Of a stretch of DNA of 64,000 nt, positions 8,066 through 16,059 are shown in pieces. Position numbers and translations under genes: made by a program. The notes beneath the pieces are model-generated. The model was not told the origin of the DNA, did not search any database, and worked only from the letters and a program-made list of their open reading frames with translations. The stretch lies in the NCBI GenBank assembly GCA_964390005.1, contig CAYMGM010000007.1, positions 1 through 64,000 on the forward strand, read 5' to 3'. Source of the stretch: CAYMGM01 sp964390005 (GTDB taxonomy: Bacteria; Pseudomonadota; Alphaproteobacteria; UBA9219). Numbering within the stretch: position 1 is the stretch's first letter; each line of letters begins with the position of its first letter.

Positions 8066-9025
8066 ATGAAACGCTTTACCGACCTTTCCGCTGAAGAAGT
8101 CTTGTCACTGGCGATCTCTAGCGAAGACGAAGACGCGCAAATCTACCGGACGTTTGCGCAAAAGCTTCGCGCCGATTTCCCCGACACGGCCAAAGTTTTC
8201 GACGACATGGCGCTGGAAGAAGACAAACATAAAAAGCGCCTGACGGAGATGTTTCATAAAAAGTTTGGCGAAGCGCCGTTGCCTTACATTACGCGCCAAG
8301 ACGTGCGCGGTTTTATGAAGCGCCGCCCGATCTGGTTATTGGAGCAATTACGTATTGAAGCGGTGCGGCGCATGGTCGCCGAAATGGAAATCGAATCCGC
8401 CAGCTTTTACCGCCATGCAGCAACCCATGCGCAAGACCCGGAAGTCCAGCGTTTGCTTCATAATTTAGCGCTTGCCGAAGAAGGCCACGAAACGCGCGCC
8501 GAAGAAATCGAGCAAGAGCATCTTTCCCATGACGCCAAAGCCCGCGAAGACGCGCTGGCGCGTCGCATGCTTTTGCTGCAAATCGTCCAGCCGGGTCTGT
8601 CGGGCTTGATCGACGGCTCGGTCTCAACCATGGCGCCTATTTTTGCTGCGGCCTTTGCAACGCACCGCCCGATGGATGCTTTCTTGGTCGGCATGGCGGC
8701 GTCCGTCGGCTCGGGCATCAGCATGGGCATTACCGAGGCCATGGCCGATGACGGCAGCATTTCAGGGCGCGGCCAACCGTGGGTCCGCGGCATTGCGTGC
8801 GGTTTGATGACAACCGCAGGCGGGCTTGGCCATACGCTGCCCTATCTTATTCCCGATTTCTTTACCGCAACCAGTGTAGCGGCCATCCTTGTTCTGATTG
8901 AGCTGTGGGCCATCGCTTGGATCCGCTGGAAATACATGGACACGCCCTTCCTATCGGCGGTTGTCCAAGTCGTTTTGGGTGGCGCGCTGGTTCTTCTGAC
9001 CGGCATTTTAATCGGCGCGGCTTAG
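8066..9025 (+). CDS. mbfA: Membrane-bound ferritin-like iron exporter MbfA
   Basis: A 319-residue fusion of an N-terminal ferritin-like (erythrin-vacuolar iron transport) di-iron domain (about residues 1-155) and a C-terminal VIT1/CCC1-type membrane domain (about 175-319). The ferritin part shows ExxH-type pairs (DMALEEDKHKKRL and LALAEEGHETRAEE) and the intervening MEIESASFYRHAA helix. The membrane part holds GLIDGSVSTMAPIFAAAF, SVGSGISMGITEAM and two C-terminal helices. In Bradyrhizobium and Agrobacterium, MbfA exports iron and protects against peroxide under Irr control; I saw no Irr box here. It overlaps the 3' end of yqhD by 4 bp on the opposite strand. Confidence 0.9.
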   Translation: MKRFTDLSAEEVLSLAISSEDEDAQIYRTFAQKLRADFPDTAKVFDDMALEEDKHKKRLTEMFHKKFGEAPLPYITRQDVRGFMKRRPIWLLEQLRIEAVRRMVAEMEIESASFYRHAATHAQDPEVQRLLHNLALAEEGHETRAEEIEQEHLSHDAKAREDALARRMLLLQIVQPGLSGLIDGSVSTMAPIFAAAFATHRPMDAFLVGMAASVGSGISMGITEAMADDGSISGRGQPWVRGIACGLMTTAGGLGHTLPYLIPDFFTATSVAAILVLIELWAIAWIRWKYMDTPFLSAVVQVVLGGALVLLTGILIGAA

Positions 9026-10173
9026 GCCGCCCGAAGAAGGATCTCACGCACTACATCCAGCGTGACATCGCCTTTTTCGCCAAAGGCGGTCAGGCCATGA
9101 CGCGTGAGTTGCGCAAGAACCTTTTCGCTATCGCAAGCGATCCCATGCCCAGCAAAGGTCGTGGGCAGCCCCAGCGATTCAAAAAAGACGCGTGTGCGAT
9201 CGATGGCTTCATCGATCAAAACTTCTTCATCGTCGCCCGTCAGCCCCCAAACGCGGCGACCATATTGGATGAGCTTGTCGCGTTTGCCTTCACGCCGCAC
9301 GGCCATGTTCGCTGGCAAAATAATCGCCAAGGTCTGTCCATGATCCAAACCATACAGCGCCGTCAGTTCATGCCCGATCATGTGCGTTGACCAATCTTGC
9401 GGCACGCCTTGGCCGATCAGATTATTCAGCGCCATTGTCGCGCACCACATCAAACTAGCGCGTGCGTCATAATCATTCGGCTGGGCCAACGTGCGTGGGC
9501 CGTCTTCGATCAACGTCATCAAAATGGATTCAGCCAACCGGTCCTGAAGGGGCGCGGCTGCCGGAAACGTCAAATATTGCTCCATCACATGAACGTACGC
9601 ATCGCCAACGCCGTTGGCGATTTGCCGCGGCGGCAACGAATAAGTGACTTCAGGATCCAAAACCGAAAAGCGCGGCTGCACATGCGGTGAGACAAAGAAA
9701 AGCTTGTCTTGCGTTTCCTTGCGGCTGATCACCGCGCCTTCGTTCATCTCTGAGCCCGTCGCGGGCAAAGTCAAAACAACGCCCAGCGGCACCGCTGTTG
9801 TGACCGGCGCGCGCTGCGCCAAAATATCCCAAGGCTCGCCCTGAAACGGCACGGCTGCCGCAATAAATTTGGTCCCGTCGATCACCGAACCGCCGCCGAC
9901 AGCCAGCAAGAAATCGACCTTTTCGCGCCGCGCCAGCTTGGTGCCCTTCATCAGCGTTTCATAAGACGGGTTCGGCTCAATCCCGCCAAAAGTTAAAAAG
10001 CTTTTACCTTTCAAGGCTGCTTCGACCTGCGCCATGCAGCCGTTTTTCAGCACACTACCACCGCCATATGTCACCAAAATCCGCGCTGAATCAGGGATTT
10101 CATCCGCAATCGACGCGATTTGCCCTTTGCCGAACAGGATCTTAACGGTGTTTTGAAAGGTGAAGTTGTACAT
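9022..10173 (-). CDS. yqhD: NADPH-dependent aldehyde reductase / iron-type alcohol dehydrogenase YqhD
   Basis: Reduces toxic short-chain aldehydes (such as methylglyoxal or acrolein) to alcohols with NADPH; cytosolic, 383 residues against 387 for the Escherichia coli enzyme, which it resembles along its whole length. Cofactor motifs are YGGGSV (36-41) and VGGGSVIDGTKF. The metal ligands fall at Asp191, His195, His264 and His278 (GDAYVHVMEQ, THMIGHEL, GLDHGQT). I chose the ATG at 10173 because AAAGGAG lies just upstream; an earlier in-frame ATG at 10233 would add 20 unrelated residues. It is convergent with mbfA. Confidence 0.93.
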   Translation of the reverse strand: MYNFTFQNTVKILFGKGQIASIADEIPDSARILVTYGGGSVLKNGCMAQVEAALKGKSFLTFGGIEPNPSYETLMKGTKLARREKVDFLLAVGGGSVIDGTKFIAAAVPFQGEPWDILAQRAPVTTAVPLGVVLTLPATGSEMNEGAVISRKETQDKLFFVSPHVQPRFSVLDPEVTYSLPPRQIANGVGDAYVHVMEQYLTFPAAAPLQDRLAESILMTLIEDGPRTLAQPNDYDARASLMWCATMALNNLIGQGVPQDWSTHMIGHELTALYGLDHGQTLAIILPANMAVRREGKRDKLIQYGRRVWGLTGDDEEVLIDEAIDRTRVFFESLGLPTTFAGHGIACDSEKVLAQLTRHGLTAFGEKGDVTLDVVREILLRAA

Positions 10174-10297
10174 TGAAGGCTCCTTTAGAGCGTTGCCCGA
10201 TGAAAGCAATGGGCCGCGACCGAAGAGCTGCATTATGTGCTAAACTGCGTGCAAAGTTCACGCCCTATTTTTAACGTCGTTTTCAAAGGATTTTTCA

Positions 10298-11701
10298 ATG
10301 GCTCAGCCGAAAAGCTCGGACCTTGTTTATCAAAAAGCAACCACCCCATGGGCCCCCAACGACGCGCAGCGCGGTTATTACCAAGCCGTTCTGGGGCGCA
10401 TCTGGCGCGGCGAAGAGATGGGTAGCTTTTCCGACGGCGAACAGATCGACGTCGTGATTGACGGCGGCGGCACGGCAGGCGTCGCAGGCGCAGGCATCAT
10501 GACGGCTTATATCCACGCGACCCTGATTATGGACGAGATGAGACAAAATGGCGGCAATCTGCGCGCGGCCTATGACAAAGTCTTTCAAAACGAGATGCGC
10601 AATCCCGCCGACGTCGCACGCGCAGGCCGCGGCCAAGTCCGCTGCTTTAACAGCATCACCACCTGCTCGTCAGGGACCTGCACGGGCATTTATGCCGAAG
10701 CGGGCAATGGCGATAAAGGGACCATGATCTATGCGCACGATCTTCCCCGCCCGCCGGGCGATCCCGCTTTTCCCGGTCATGACTTACAATTTATGGATAC
10801 GATCCGCGGCTTTGCTTGGCTGGGTGTCGAACTGGGCCGTCGCACCTTCCATCTGCCGTTTGAAAACCCGATCCATCCGGGCATGTCGGTTCCTTATATG
10901 GGCAACGTGACGACTGGCGTTTATGACGCCGATAAAGCCTATAGCCCCATGATGGTCTTCAACAACAAAACGCCGCTGCGTGTGGTTTTGGTCGATCTGG
11001 ACAAGCGCGAAAGCTTTGTCGTCACCGATTTCGACCACGACCCCCAGAAATTGCAAAAGACAATGGAAGTGGCGTGCCTGATCCCGGGCGTCGCGGGCAC
11101 CAAAGTCGAAGGCGCTGACAACATCGTCAAAGACCGGATCGGCGCGCGTTTGGTCGATGGCGCTTTTTTTGGCAATTGTCCGCTTGAATTGGCCCCCGAA
11201 GGCAGCACCCACCGCTTGATCGTTCAATCCATTCCCGATGGTATGTCGCCCTTCAAGCAAGGCCTGGACAAGGCAACCGAGACAATCATTCGCGGCTTTG
11301 TCGCCGGGATGGCCAAGAACCCCATCGAAGCGTGGCAACTTTTCCGGCTTTCGACAGAGAAGTGCCAAAAAAACAATCAGGGCGTTCTCGACGCGATGAA
11401 GGATCCAACCAATCTCTTTGTCGGCCTGCCGAAAGGATCGCCGCATATCTCATCGGCCTGCGCTGACAGCAAATTGCTGCGCAATGTCGCGTGCTCGTCC
11501 TATCGCCAACAAATGATTCAGTTCTTCAACTGGATGAACGAGCTTGGCTTTGTGAAAAGCGGCTTTGACAGCCGTTTTGAAAAGCACCAAGTGCGCATGC
11601 CGCCCAGTTGGGCACAGCCTGAATGGCGGCGCTTCTCAAAGGGAAAACCCGCGCGGCGCTTCACGCTTGGGAAACGCGAGACAACGCCCGCGCCGAAATA
11701 A
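10298..11701 (+). CDS. Patatin-like protein with Cys in the nucleophile elbow
   Basis: A 467-residue protein with the layout of a patatin-type lipid acyl hydrolase. IDGGGTAGVAGAG (54-66) resembles the oxyanion-hole loop, SGTCTGIYAEAG (125-136) sits where GTSAG normally lies, and LIPGVAG...ARLVDGAFFGNCPLELA (261-298) matches the family's second catalytic block with Asp287. The expected serine is Cys128, and the loop lacks the usual Arg/Lys after GGG. An insertion of about 60 residues separates the first two motifs. There is no signal peptide. It stands alone between divergent yqhD and convergent recR. It may be an inactive member, a thiol hydrolase or an acyltransferase; the substrate is unknown. 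Confidence 0.6.
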   Translation: MAQPKSSDLVYQKATTPWAPNDAQRGYYQAVLGRIWRGEEMGSFSDGEQIDVVIDGGGTAGVAGAGIMTAYIHATLIMDEMRQNGGNLRAAYDKVFQNEMRNPADVARAGRGQVRCFNSITTCSSGTCTGIYAEAGNGDKGTMIYAHDLPRPPGDPAFPGHDLQFMDTIRGFAWLGVELGRRTFHLPFENPIHPGMSVPYMGNVTTGVYDADKAYSPMMVFNNKTPLRVVLVDLDKRESFVVTDFDHDPQKLQKTMEVACLIPGVAGTKVEGADNIVKDRIGARLVDGAFFGNCPLELAPEGSTHRLIVQSIPDGMSPFKQGLDKATETIIRGFVAGMAKNPIEAWQLFRLSTEKCQKNNQGVLDAMKDPTNLFVGLPKGSPHISSACADSKLLRNVACSSYRQQMIQFFNWMNELGFVKSGFDSRFEKHQVRMPPSWAQPEWRRFSKGKPARRFTLGKRETTPAPK

Positions 11702-11704
11702 GGG

Positions 11705-12298
11705 TTACGAGGCTTTGCGCCGCGCTTCCAGCGCGGCCATCAGCGTGCCGTCATCCATGTAATCCAGCTCGCCCCCCATGGGCAAGCCATGCGCCAAACG
11801 GGATAGCGCAACGCCAAAAGGCGCGGCGCGTTCGGCCACATAATGCGCCGTCGTCTGGCCTTCGACCGTGGCTGGCAGCGCTAAAATCACTTCGCGCACG
11901 CCGCCTTTTTCAAGGCGCGCGACCAACGCATTAATCCGCAAATCGCTGGGACGCACGCCGTCCAACGCCGACAACGTCCCGCCCAACACATGATAAAGAC
12001 CACGAAACGCATGACTGCGTTCCAGCGCCCACAGATCGCCCACATCGGCCACAACGCAAATCAAGCCGGGATCGCGCCCAGCGCTTTGACAGACGTTGCA
12101 AGGATCCATCACATCCCAATTGCCGCAAACCGAACAAGCCTTGACGCCATGCGCCGCATCCATCAGCGCTTCGGCCAAAGGCTGCATCAAGGTCTGACGC
12201 TTCTTCAAAAGAAAAAGCGCCGTGCGCCGCGCCGACCGCGGCCCAAGACCCGGCAGCTTGGCCAAAAGTTGAATCAGATGATCAAGACTTGAAAGCAT
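11705..12298 (-). CDS. recR: Recombination mediator protein RecR
   Basis: Part of the RecFOR pathway that loads RecA onto gapped DNA; 197 residues, normal length. Residues about 10-25 form the helix-hairpin-helix (LAKLPGLGPRSARRTALFLL), followed by the C4 zinc finger (CSVCGNWDVMDPCNVC, 55-70), then the Toprim domain (ICVVADVGDLWALE). LSRLAHGLPMGGELDYMDDGTL is the conserved C-terminal segment. It lies 8 bp downstream of ybaB and in the order dnaX-ybaB-recR common to many bacteria. It ends 3 bp from the patatin-like gene on the other strand. Confidence 0.96.
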   Translation of the reverse strand: MLSSLDHLIQLLAKLPGLGPRSARRTALFLLKKRQTLMQPLAEALMDAAHGVKACSVCGNWDVMDPCNVCQSAGRDPGLICVVADVGDLWALERSHAFRGLYHVLGGTLSALDGVRPSDLRINALVARLEKGGVREVILALPATVEGQTTAHYVAERAAPFGVALSRLAHGLPMGGELDYMDDGTLMAALEARRKAS

Positions 12299-12306
12299 CG
12301 GAACGA

Positions 12307-12630
12307 TTAAAAAGGTAGCTTCACGCCGGGCGGCAATTTCAACCCGCCCATCATTTGCTCGGTTTCTTTGGCGATCTGATCGTCAATCTTGCTTTTGGCG
12401 TCGTTCACGGCGGCCACAATCAAATCTTCCAACATTTCCACATCGGACGGATCGACGACTTTGGGATCAAGCTTGATCTTCTTCAGCTCGCCCTTGCCGT
12501 TCATGGTGGCCGTCACCATGCCGCCACCGGCTGCGCCTTGCGTTTCGATATCGCCCAAGCGGCTCTGCATGCTGGTCATCTTGGCCTGCATATCTTGAAC
12601 CTGCTTCATCATTTGGCCGATATTCACCAT
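12307..12630 (-). CDS. ybaB: Nucleoid-associated protein YbaB/EbfC
   Basis: A small dimeric DNA-binding protein of the YbaB/EbfC family, 107 residues. The N-terminal helix is Met/Gln-rich (MMKQVQDMQAKMTSMQSRLG). The central strands (VTATMNGKGELKKIKLDP) and the long acidic helix (VEMLEDLIVAAVNDAKSKI) are typical, and the C-terminus ends LKLPPGVKLPF. It binds DNA with little sequence preference and may work with RecR in repair. It sits 52 bp after dnaX and 8 bp before recR. Confidence 0.95.
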   Translation of the reverse strand: MVNIGQMMKQVQDMQAKMTSMQSRLGDIETQGAAGGGMVTATMNGKGELKKIKLDPKVVDPSDVEMLEDLIVAAVNDAKSKIDDQIAKETEQMMGGLKLPPGVKLPF

Positions 12631-12682
12631 GGAAAACTCCTTTGTTGGTTAGCTTGTTCTCTCTTTTCCGTGCGCAAAACAA

Positions 12683-14512
12683 TCAATCGTCGAGCGCTTC
12701 GGGTCTGTCATCGTCTGTGACCAGCAGATCGTCATCTTGCGCAGCGCTTTCCGCCGCCGCAACCGTTTTTTCGCGAATGGCAACAACTTCCGCGCCTTCA
12801 AAGGCCGTTAAAACCGCTGCCGTCAACGGGTGCGCCTTCACGCGCGTCAGACGCTCTTTTTGACGTTCTTTGTCGTCTTCGGCTAAGGTCGCGCCGCCTT
12901 TGCGCGCTGCGATCGAAACCATCCAACGCCGCCCGGTCCATGCCGTCAAACGCTGCGCCACTTGCGGCGCTAAACTTTCCGACGCGCCGTCATCCAGCGA
13001 GATTTCTAAAAGCCCCGGCTCACACCGCACAGGCCGTGCAAAATTATAAAGCTGCCCATAAAGCCCGCCTTCGCGGTTTTCGATAAACAACGCCACCAAA
13101 TCGCGATACTGCGTTGGCGACGGCGATGGCGCACGCGCGACAGCCTCAGCCGCGACGGCAGGCACAGGCTCGCTGACGGGCGCGGCCCGCAGCGCCGCCG
13201 AAACGCCGCCGCGCATAGCCCCCATACGCACGGGCGCCCCGCCGCCATGACTGGAAGCGGACGCGGTGCCACCACCGGAAGGTGCCGCCCCGCCTGTTTG
13301 CGGCGTCGCAGAGACAGCGCCCCCCTGTTCTTTGATCTTGCGGATCAAATCGCCCGGCGGCGGCAATTCTGCCGCATAGCCTAAACGGATCAGCGCCATC
13401 TCAGCCGCTTCAACAGGCCTTGGCGCGGTTTGCGTCTCGGCAATGCCTTTGAGCAAAATCTGCCACGCGCGGGTCAGCGCGGGAATGGTCACCCCGACCA
13501 TGGCCTTGACAAAATCGCGGTCGGCTTCCGGCAACGTATCGATTTCAGCGGGCGTGACTTTGGTGCGCGTCAATTGATGAAGCGCGCCCGCCAAATCTTG
13601 CAACGTCTGCAAAGGATCGGCCCCGGCCTGCATCAAATCGTCAAAGCAAGCCAAAGCCCCCGGCATATCGCCCGACAATAACAGACGGCAAAGGTCCAGA
13701 TTTTTTGTGCGGTCGGCAAGCCCCAGCATGTCTTTGACATCTGCCGCCGTGATCGCCCCGCCGCCGCGCGCAATAGCTTGATCCAAAAGACTGAGCCCAT
13801 CGCGGACCGAGCCATCGGCTGCGTGCGCGATCAAACGCAACGCTTCAGCCTCTGCCGTCACGCCTTCTTTTTCGGCGATGCGGCCATAATGAGCCGCAAG
13901 CCCCGCTTCGTCGATCCGGCGCAAATCAAACCGCTGACACCGCGAAAGAACCGTAATCGGCACTTTGCGAATTTCCGTTGTCGCGAAAATAAACTTGGTA
14001 TGAGGCGGCGGCTCTTCCAACGTTTTCAAAAGCGCGTTGAACGCATTTTTGGACAGCATATGCACTTCGTCCAAAATATAAATCTTATACCGCGCCGACA
14101 CGGGGCCATAACGCACGCCGTCGATGATATCGCGAATATCGTCAACGCCCGTGCGCGACGCCGCATCCATTTCCTGTACATCGACGTGACGATCTTCGGC
14201 AATCGCGCGGCACGCATCGCAAACGCCGCAAGGCGAAAGGGTGGGGCCGCCCTTACCATCGGCCCCCGTACAATTAAGCGCGCGCGCAATGATACGCGCG
14301 GTGGTCGTTTTGCCGATACCGCGCACGCCTGTCAGCATCCAAGCCTGCGGCAAGCGCCCCGTCTGGATCGCATTGGCCAGCGTGCGCACCATCGCTTCTT
14401 GACCGATCAGATCTTCAAAAAGTTGGGGCCGGTATTTACGCGCCAACACGCGATAGGGCTGCGCGGTCGCGTTTTGATCGTCGGTTTCAGATGAAGAAAA
14501 AAGCTCGGCCAA
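12683..14512 (-). CDS. dnaX: DNA polymerase III subunits gamma/tau
   Basis: The clamp-loader ATPase that organises the replisome; 609 residues. The AAA+ module shows Walker A GVRGIGKTTTAR, a C4 zinc site (CGVCDACRAI together with an upstream Cys), Walker B YILDEVHML and the sensor region FIFATTEIRKVP. Residues about 380-470 form a Pro/Gly/Ala-rich linker, followed by a tau-type C-terminal domain and an acidic end (DDDLLVTDDDRPEALDD). No obvious programmed frameshift site was identified. The SRP RNA gene lies 95 bp upstream in the same direction, an arrangement seen in other alphaproteobacteria. Confidence 0.95.
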   Translation of the reverse strand: MAELFSSSETDDQNATAQPYRVLARKYRPQLFEDLIGQEAMVRTLANAIQTGRLPQAWMLTGVRGIGKTTTARIIARALNCTGADGKGGPTLSPCGVCDACRAIAEDRHVDVQEMDAASRTGVDDIRDIIDGVRYGPVSARYKIYILDEVHMLSKNAFNALLKTLEEPPPHTKFIFATTEIRKVPITVLSRCQRFDLRRIDEAGLAAHYGRIAEKEGVTAEAEALRLIAHAADGSVRDGLSLLDQAIARGGGAITAADVKDMLGLADRTKNLDLCRLLLSGDMPGALACFDDLMQAGADPLQTLQDLAGALHQLTRTKVTPAEIDTLPEADRDFVKAMVGVTIPALTRAWQILLKGIAETQTAPRPVEAAEMALIRLGYAAELPPPGDLIRKIKEQGGAVSATPQTGGAAPSGGGTASASSHGGGAPVRMGAMRGGVSAALRAAPVSEPVPAVAAEAVARAPSPSPTQYRDLVALFIENREGGLYGQLYNFARPVRCEPGLLEISLDDGASESLAPQVAQRLTAWTGRRWMVSIAARKGGATLAEDDKERQKERLTRVKAHPLTAAVLTAFEGAEVVAIREKTVAAAESAAQDDDLLVTDDDRPEALDD

Positions 14513-14607
14513 AACGTTCCTCGGAATGGAGCAAAGACTTTTCGCGCCGACAGGAAAAAAGCACCCAGAATGCCGAATGCGGACTGCCGACCCCTGAAAG
14601 AAAAAGT

Positions 14608-14703
14608 GGAAGGCTGGACAGCGACCCGGACCGGAACGTGTTACGGTTGCTTCCTTCCGGACCTGGCCGGGTTGGCACGGGATCCGCCCGCCGCCAACCT
14701 TCC
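14608..14703 (-). ncRNA. ffs: Signal recognition particle RNA (small, 4.5S type)
   Basis: The minus strand carries the universally conserved SRP apical motif GGTCCGGAAGGAAGCAACC, which forms the Ffh-binding domain. The outer ends pair (GGAAGGTTGG at the 5' end with CCAGCCTTCC at the 3' end), giving one long hairpin of about 96 nt, the normal bacterial size. It would bind Ffh and target membrane proteins co-translationally. An extended -10 element lies just upstream. Confidence 0.93.
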
Positions 14704-14709
14704 AAGGGC

Positions 14710-14718
14710 GTTATAGCA
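14710..14718 (-). promoter_or_regulatory. Extended -10 promoter of ffs
   Basis: On the minus strand TGCTATAAC lies seven bases before the inferred 5' end of the SRP RNA at 14703. The TG-N-TATAAC form explains the lack of a clear -35 element. Confidence 0.5.
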
Positions 14719-14847
14719 GGAATTGGCCCAGAAAAAAGATTTTTCAGTTTTTCGCCCGCCCCAGGATTCTTCTAATACTTTCAAATAGTTTCACGTCTTT
14801 TTGTGTTTTTTGGTCCTTAAATTACCCGTTTTAATCAATGACTCTTC

Positions 14848-14875
14848 TTGCTTTCCCTCTTTTCTCTAGTAAAAT
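14848..14875 (+). promoter_or_regulatory. Promoter placing the transcription start at the ATG
   Basis: TTGCTT (14848-14853) and TAAAAT (14870-14875) are 16 bp apart. The expected transcription start falls at or next to the ATG at 14882, and no ribosome-binding site precedes that ATG. Together these suggest a leaderless message. Confidence 0.45.
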
Positions 14876-14881
14876 TATTAC

Positions 14882-15610
14882 ATGAGCGGAATTTTAGACA
14901 CAAAAACCTATAGCTTCGATCATGCCACGGCCTTTTTGGCCGAACGTGGGATTCATCGCGTTGTTCTAGATGTTGATGGCGTTATTTTCGATACGCGCAG
15001 CTTCATCGCCACGGTGGCCCAAGACTTAACCGCTGAGCACCACCTGCCCCCCTTGAAACTAGACCCGACCGCTGAGACGGAGTGGGGTTTTCTTGGCGTC
15101 GACGAACAAGCTTATCGCGATGTCTATCGGCAGCTTTTAAAAGCCGGTCGCTTGGCTGCGCCGCCGCCTTTGATCCGCGGCGTGCGTAATGGCTTTGCCA
15201 TGCTGCGTGAGGCGGGGCTTCAAATAGACCTTTTAACGGCGATCCCAGATGCCATGAAGCCGGTACGCGAACAGCAATTACGCGAGGCGGGGCTTCCCTT
15301 TACCGAGATGTACACGGTTGCCCCCCATGCCAGCAAAGGCCCGGTCCTTGGGCAATTGGCCCCGGCCATCTTTATCGACGATCTGCCTTTGCATGTTGAA
15401 GACGCCTTATCCGCCGGATGCGTCGGTGTTGTCTTTCATCAACCTTACAACAAGGGCTGCACGGCACCGCGGCTTCAAAATTGGACGGTCAGGGCGGTGA
15501 CGGATTTGTTTGGAAAGTTACCCGCTTATATCGAAGAAAAAAGGATTGCCGCCGGACGTGGTATGGCATCCCCCCCCGATCAGCCTTTGTCTGTTCTTCA
15601 AAACGACTAA
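14882..15610 (+). CDS. HAD-superfamily hydrolase
   Basis: A 242-residue cytosolic haloacid-dehalogenase-type phosphatase. Motif I is LDVDGVIFDT (nucleophile and acid Asp), motif II is LLTAIPD (Thr), a Lys lies in APHASKGPV, and motif IV is IFIDDLP. A helical cap of about 70 residues follows motif I, as in subfamily I members. The substrate cannot be told. There is no Shine-Dalgarno sequence before the ATG, and a promoter is placed so that the mRNA would begin at the start codon. It is divergent from ffs, and its stop codon overlaps that of the convergent lipoprotein gene (shared CTAA). Confidence 0.8.
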   Translation: MSGILDTKTYSFDHATAFLAERGIHRVVLDVDGVIFDTRSFIATVAQDLTAEHHLPPLKLDPTAETEWGFLGVDEQAYRDVYRQLLKAGRLAAPPPLIRGVRNGFAMLREAGLQIDLLTAIPDAMKPVREQQLREAGLPFTEMYTVAPHASKGPVLGQLAPAIFIDDLPLHVEDALSAGCVGVVFHQPYNKGCTAPRLQNWTVRAVTDLFGKLPAYIEEKRIAAGRGMASPPDQPLSVLQND

Positions 15611-15993
15611 TATCCTTGCCCAGACCCAGGGGCTGGCGCCGTCACGACCATGCCGTTTGGCAACCGAACTTTAACCGGAGCCTCTTTGCCACAGAAACCC
15701 GCATTGGTGATTGATTCCATGCGCCCGGCATAGGGGTGGTTCGCTGCGCAATTCAGTTTTTGGCTCAGCGCGTCTAATTCTGGACGTACGGCAGCTTCTT
15801 CGGGTGAGTTCGAGGGAAAGCTCCGAAGGAAATTCAAATAGCCACAGGCCGCACAGATTTCATTCTGAGCCATACGGCGCTGAATTTGTTCAACTTGCTG
15901 GCGTGGGCCGGGCACGCCATATTTGACGCACCCCGTCGTCATAAAAGCGGTCAAACCGACGAGCGACAAAAGAATAGGACGAACAATTTTCAT
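15607..15993 (-). CDS. Putative lipoprotein
   Basis: A 128-residue protein with a signal peptide (KIVRPILLSLVGLTAFMTTG) followed by Cys22, which would be the lipidated residue; the lipobox (MTTGC) is relaxed. The mature part has four more cysteines in two pairs (EICAACGY and later C residues in KLNCAAN and GFCGKE), suggesting disulphides in the periplasm. The C-terminus (VRLPNGMVVTAPAPGSGQGY) is Pro/Gly-rich. No family is recognised. It converges on the HAD gene, and the next upstream gene on the same strand is 66 bp away. Confidence 0.55.
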   Translation of the reverse strand: MKIVRPILLSLVGLTAFMTTGCVKYGVPGPRQQVEQIQRRMAQNEICAACGYLNFLRSFPSNSPEEAAVRPELDALSQKLNCAANHPYAGRMESITNAGFCGKEAPVKVRLPNGMVVTAPAPGSGQGY

Positions 15994-16059
15994 ATGAAGC
16001 GCCTTTACTGTCTAAAATTCATTTTTTCAAAAAAGCATCATCCCCAAAGCGTTCCAGCT

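Noticed and set aside
13778..14494. A 238-codon frame antisense to dnaX
   Set aside because: It is the shadow of the conserved AAA+ region of dnaX and has no domain of its own.
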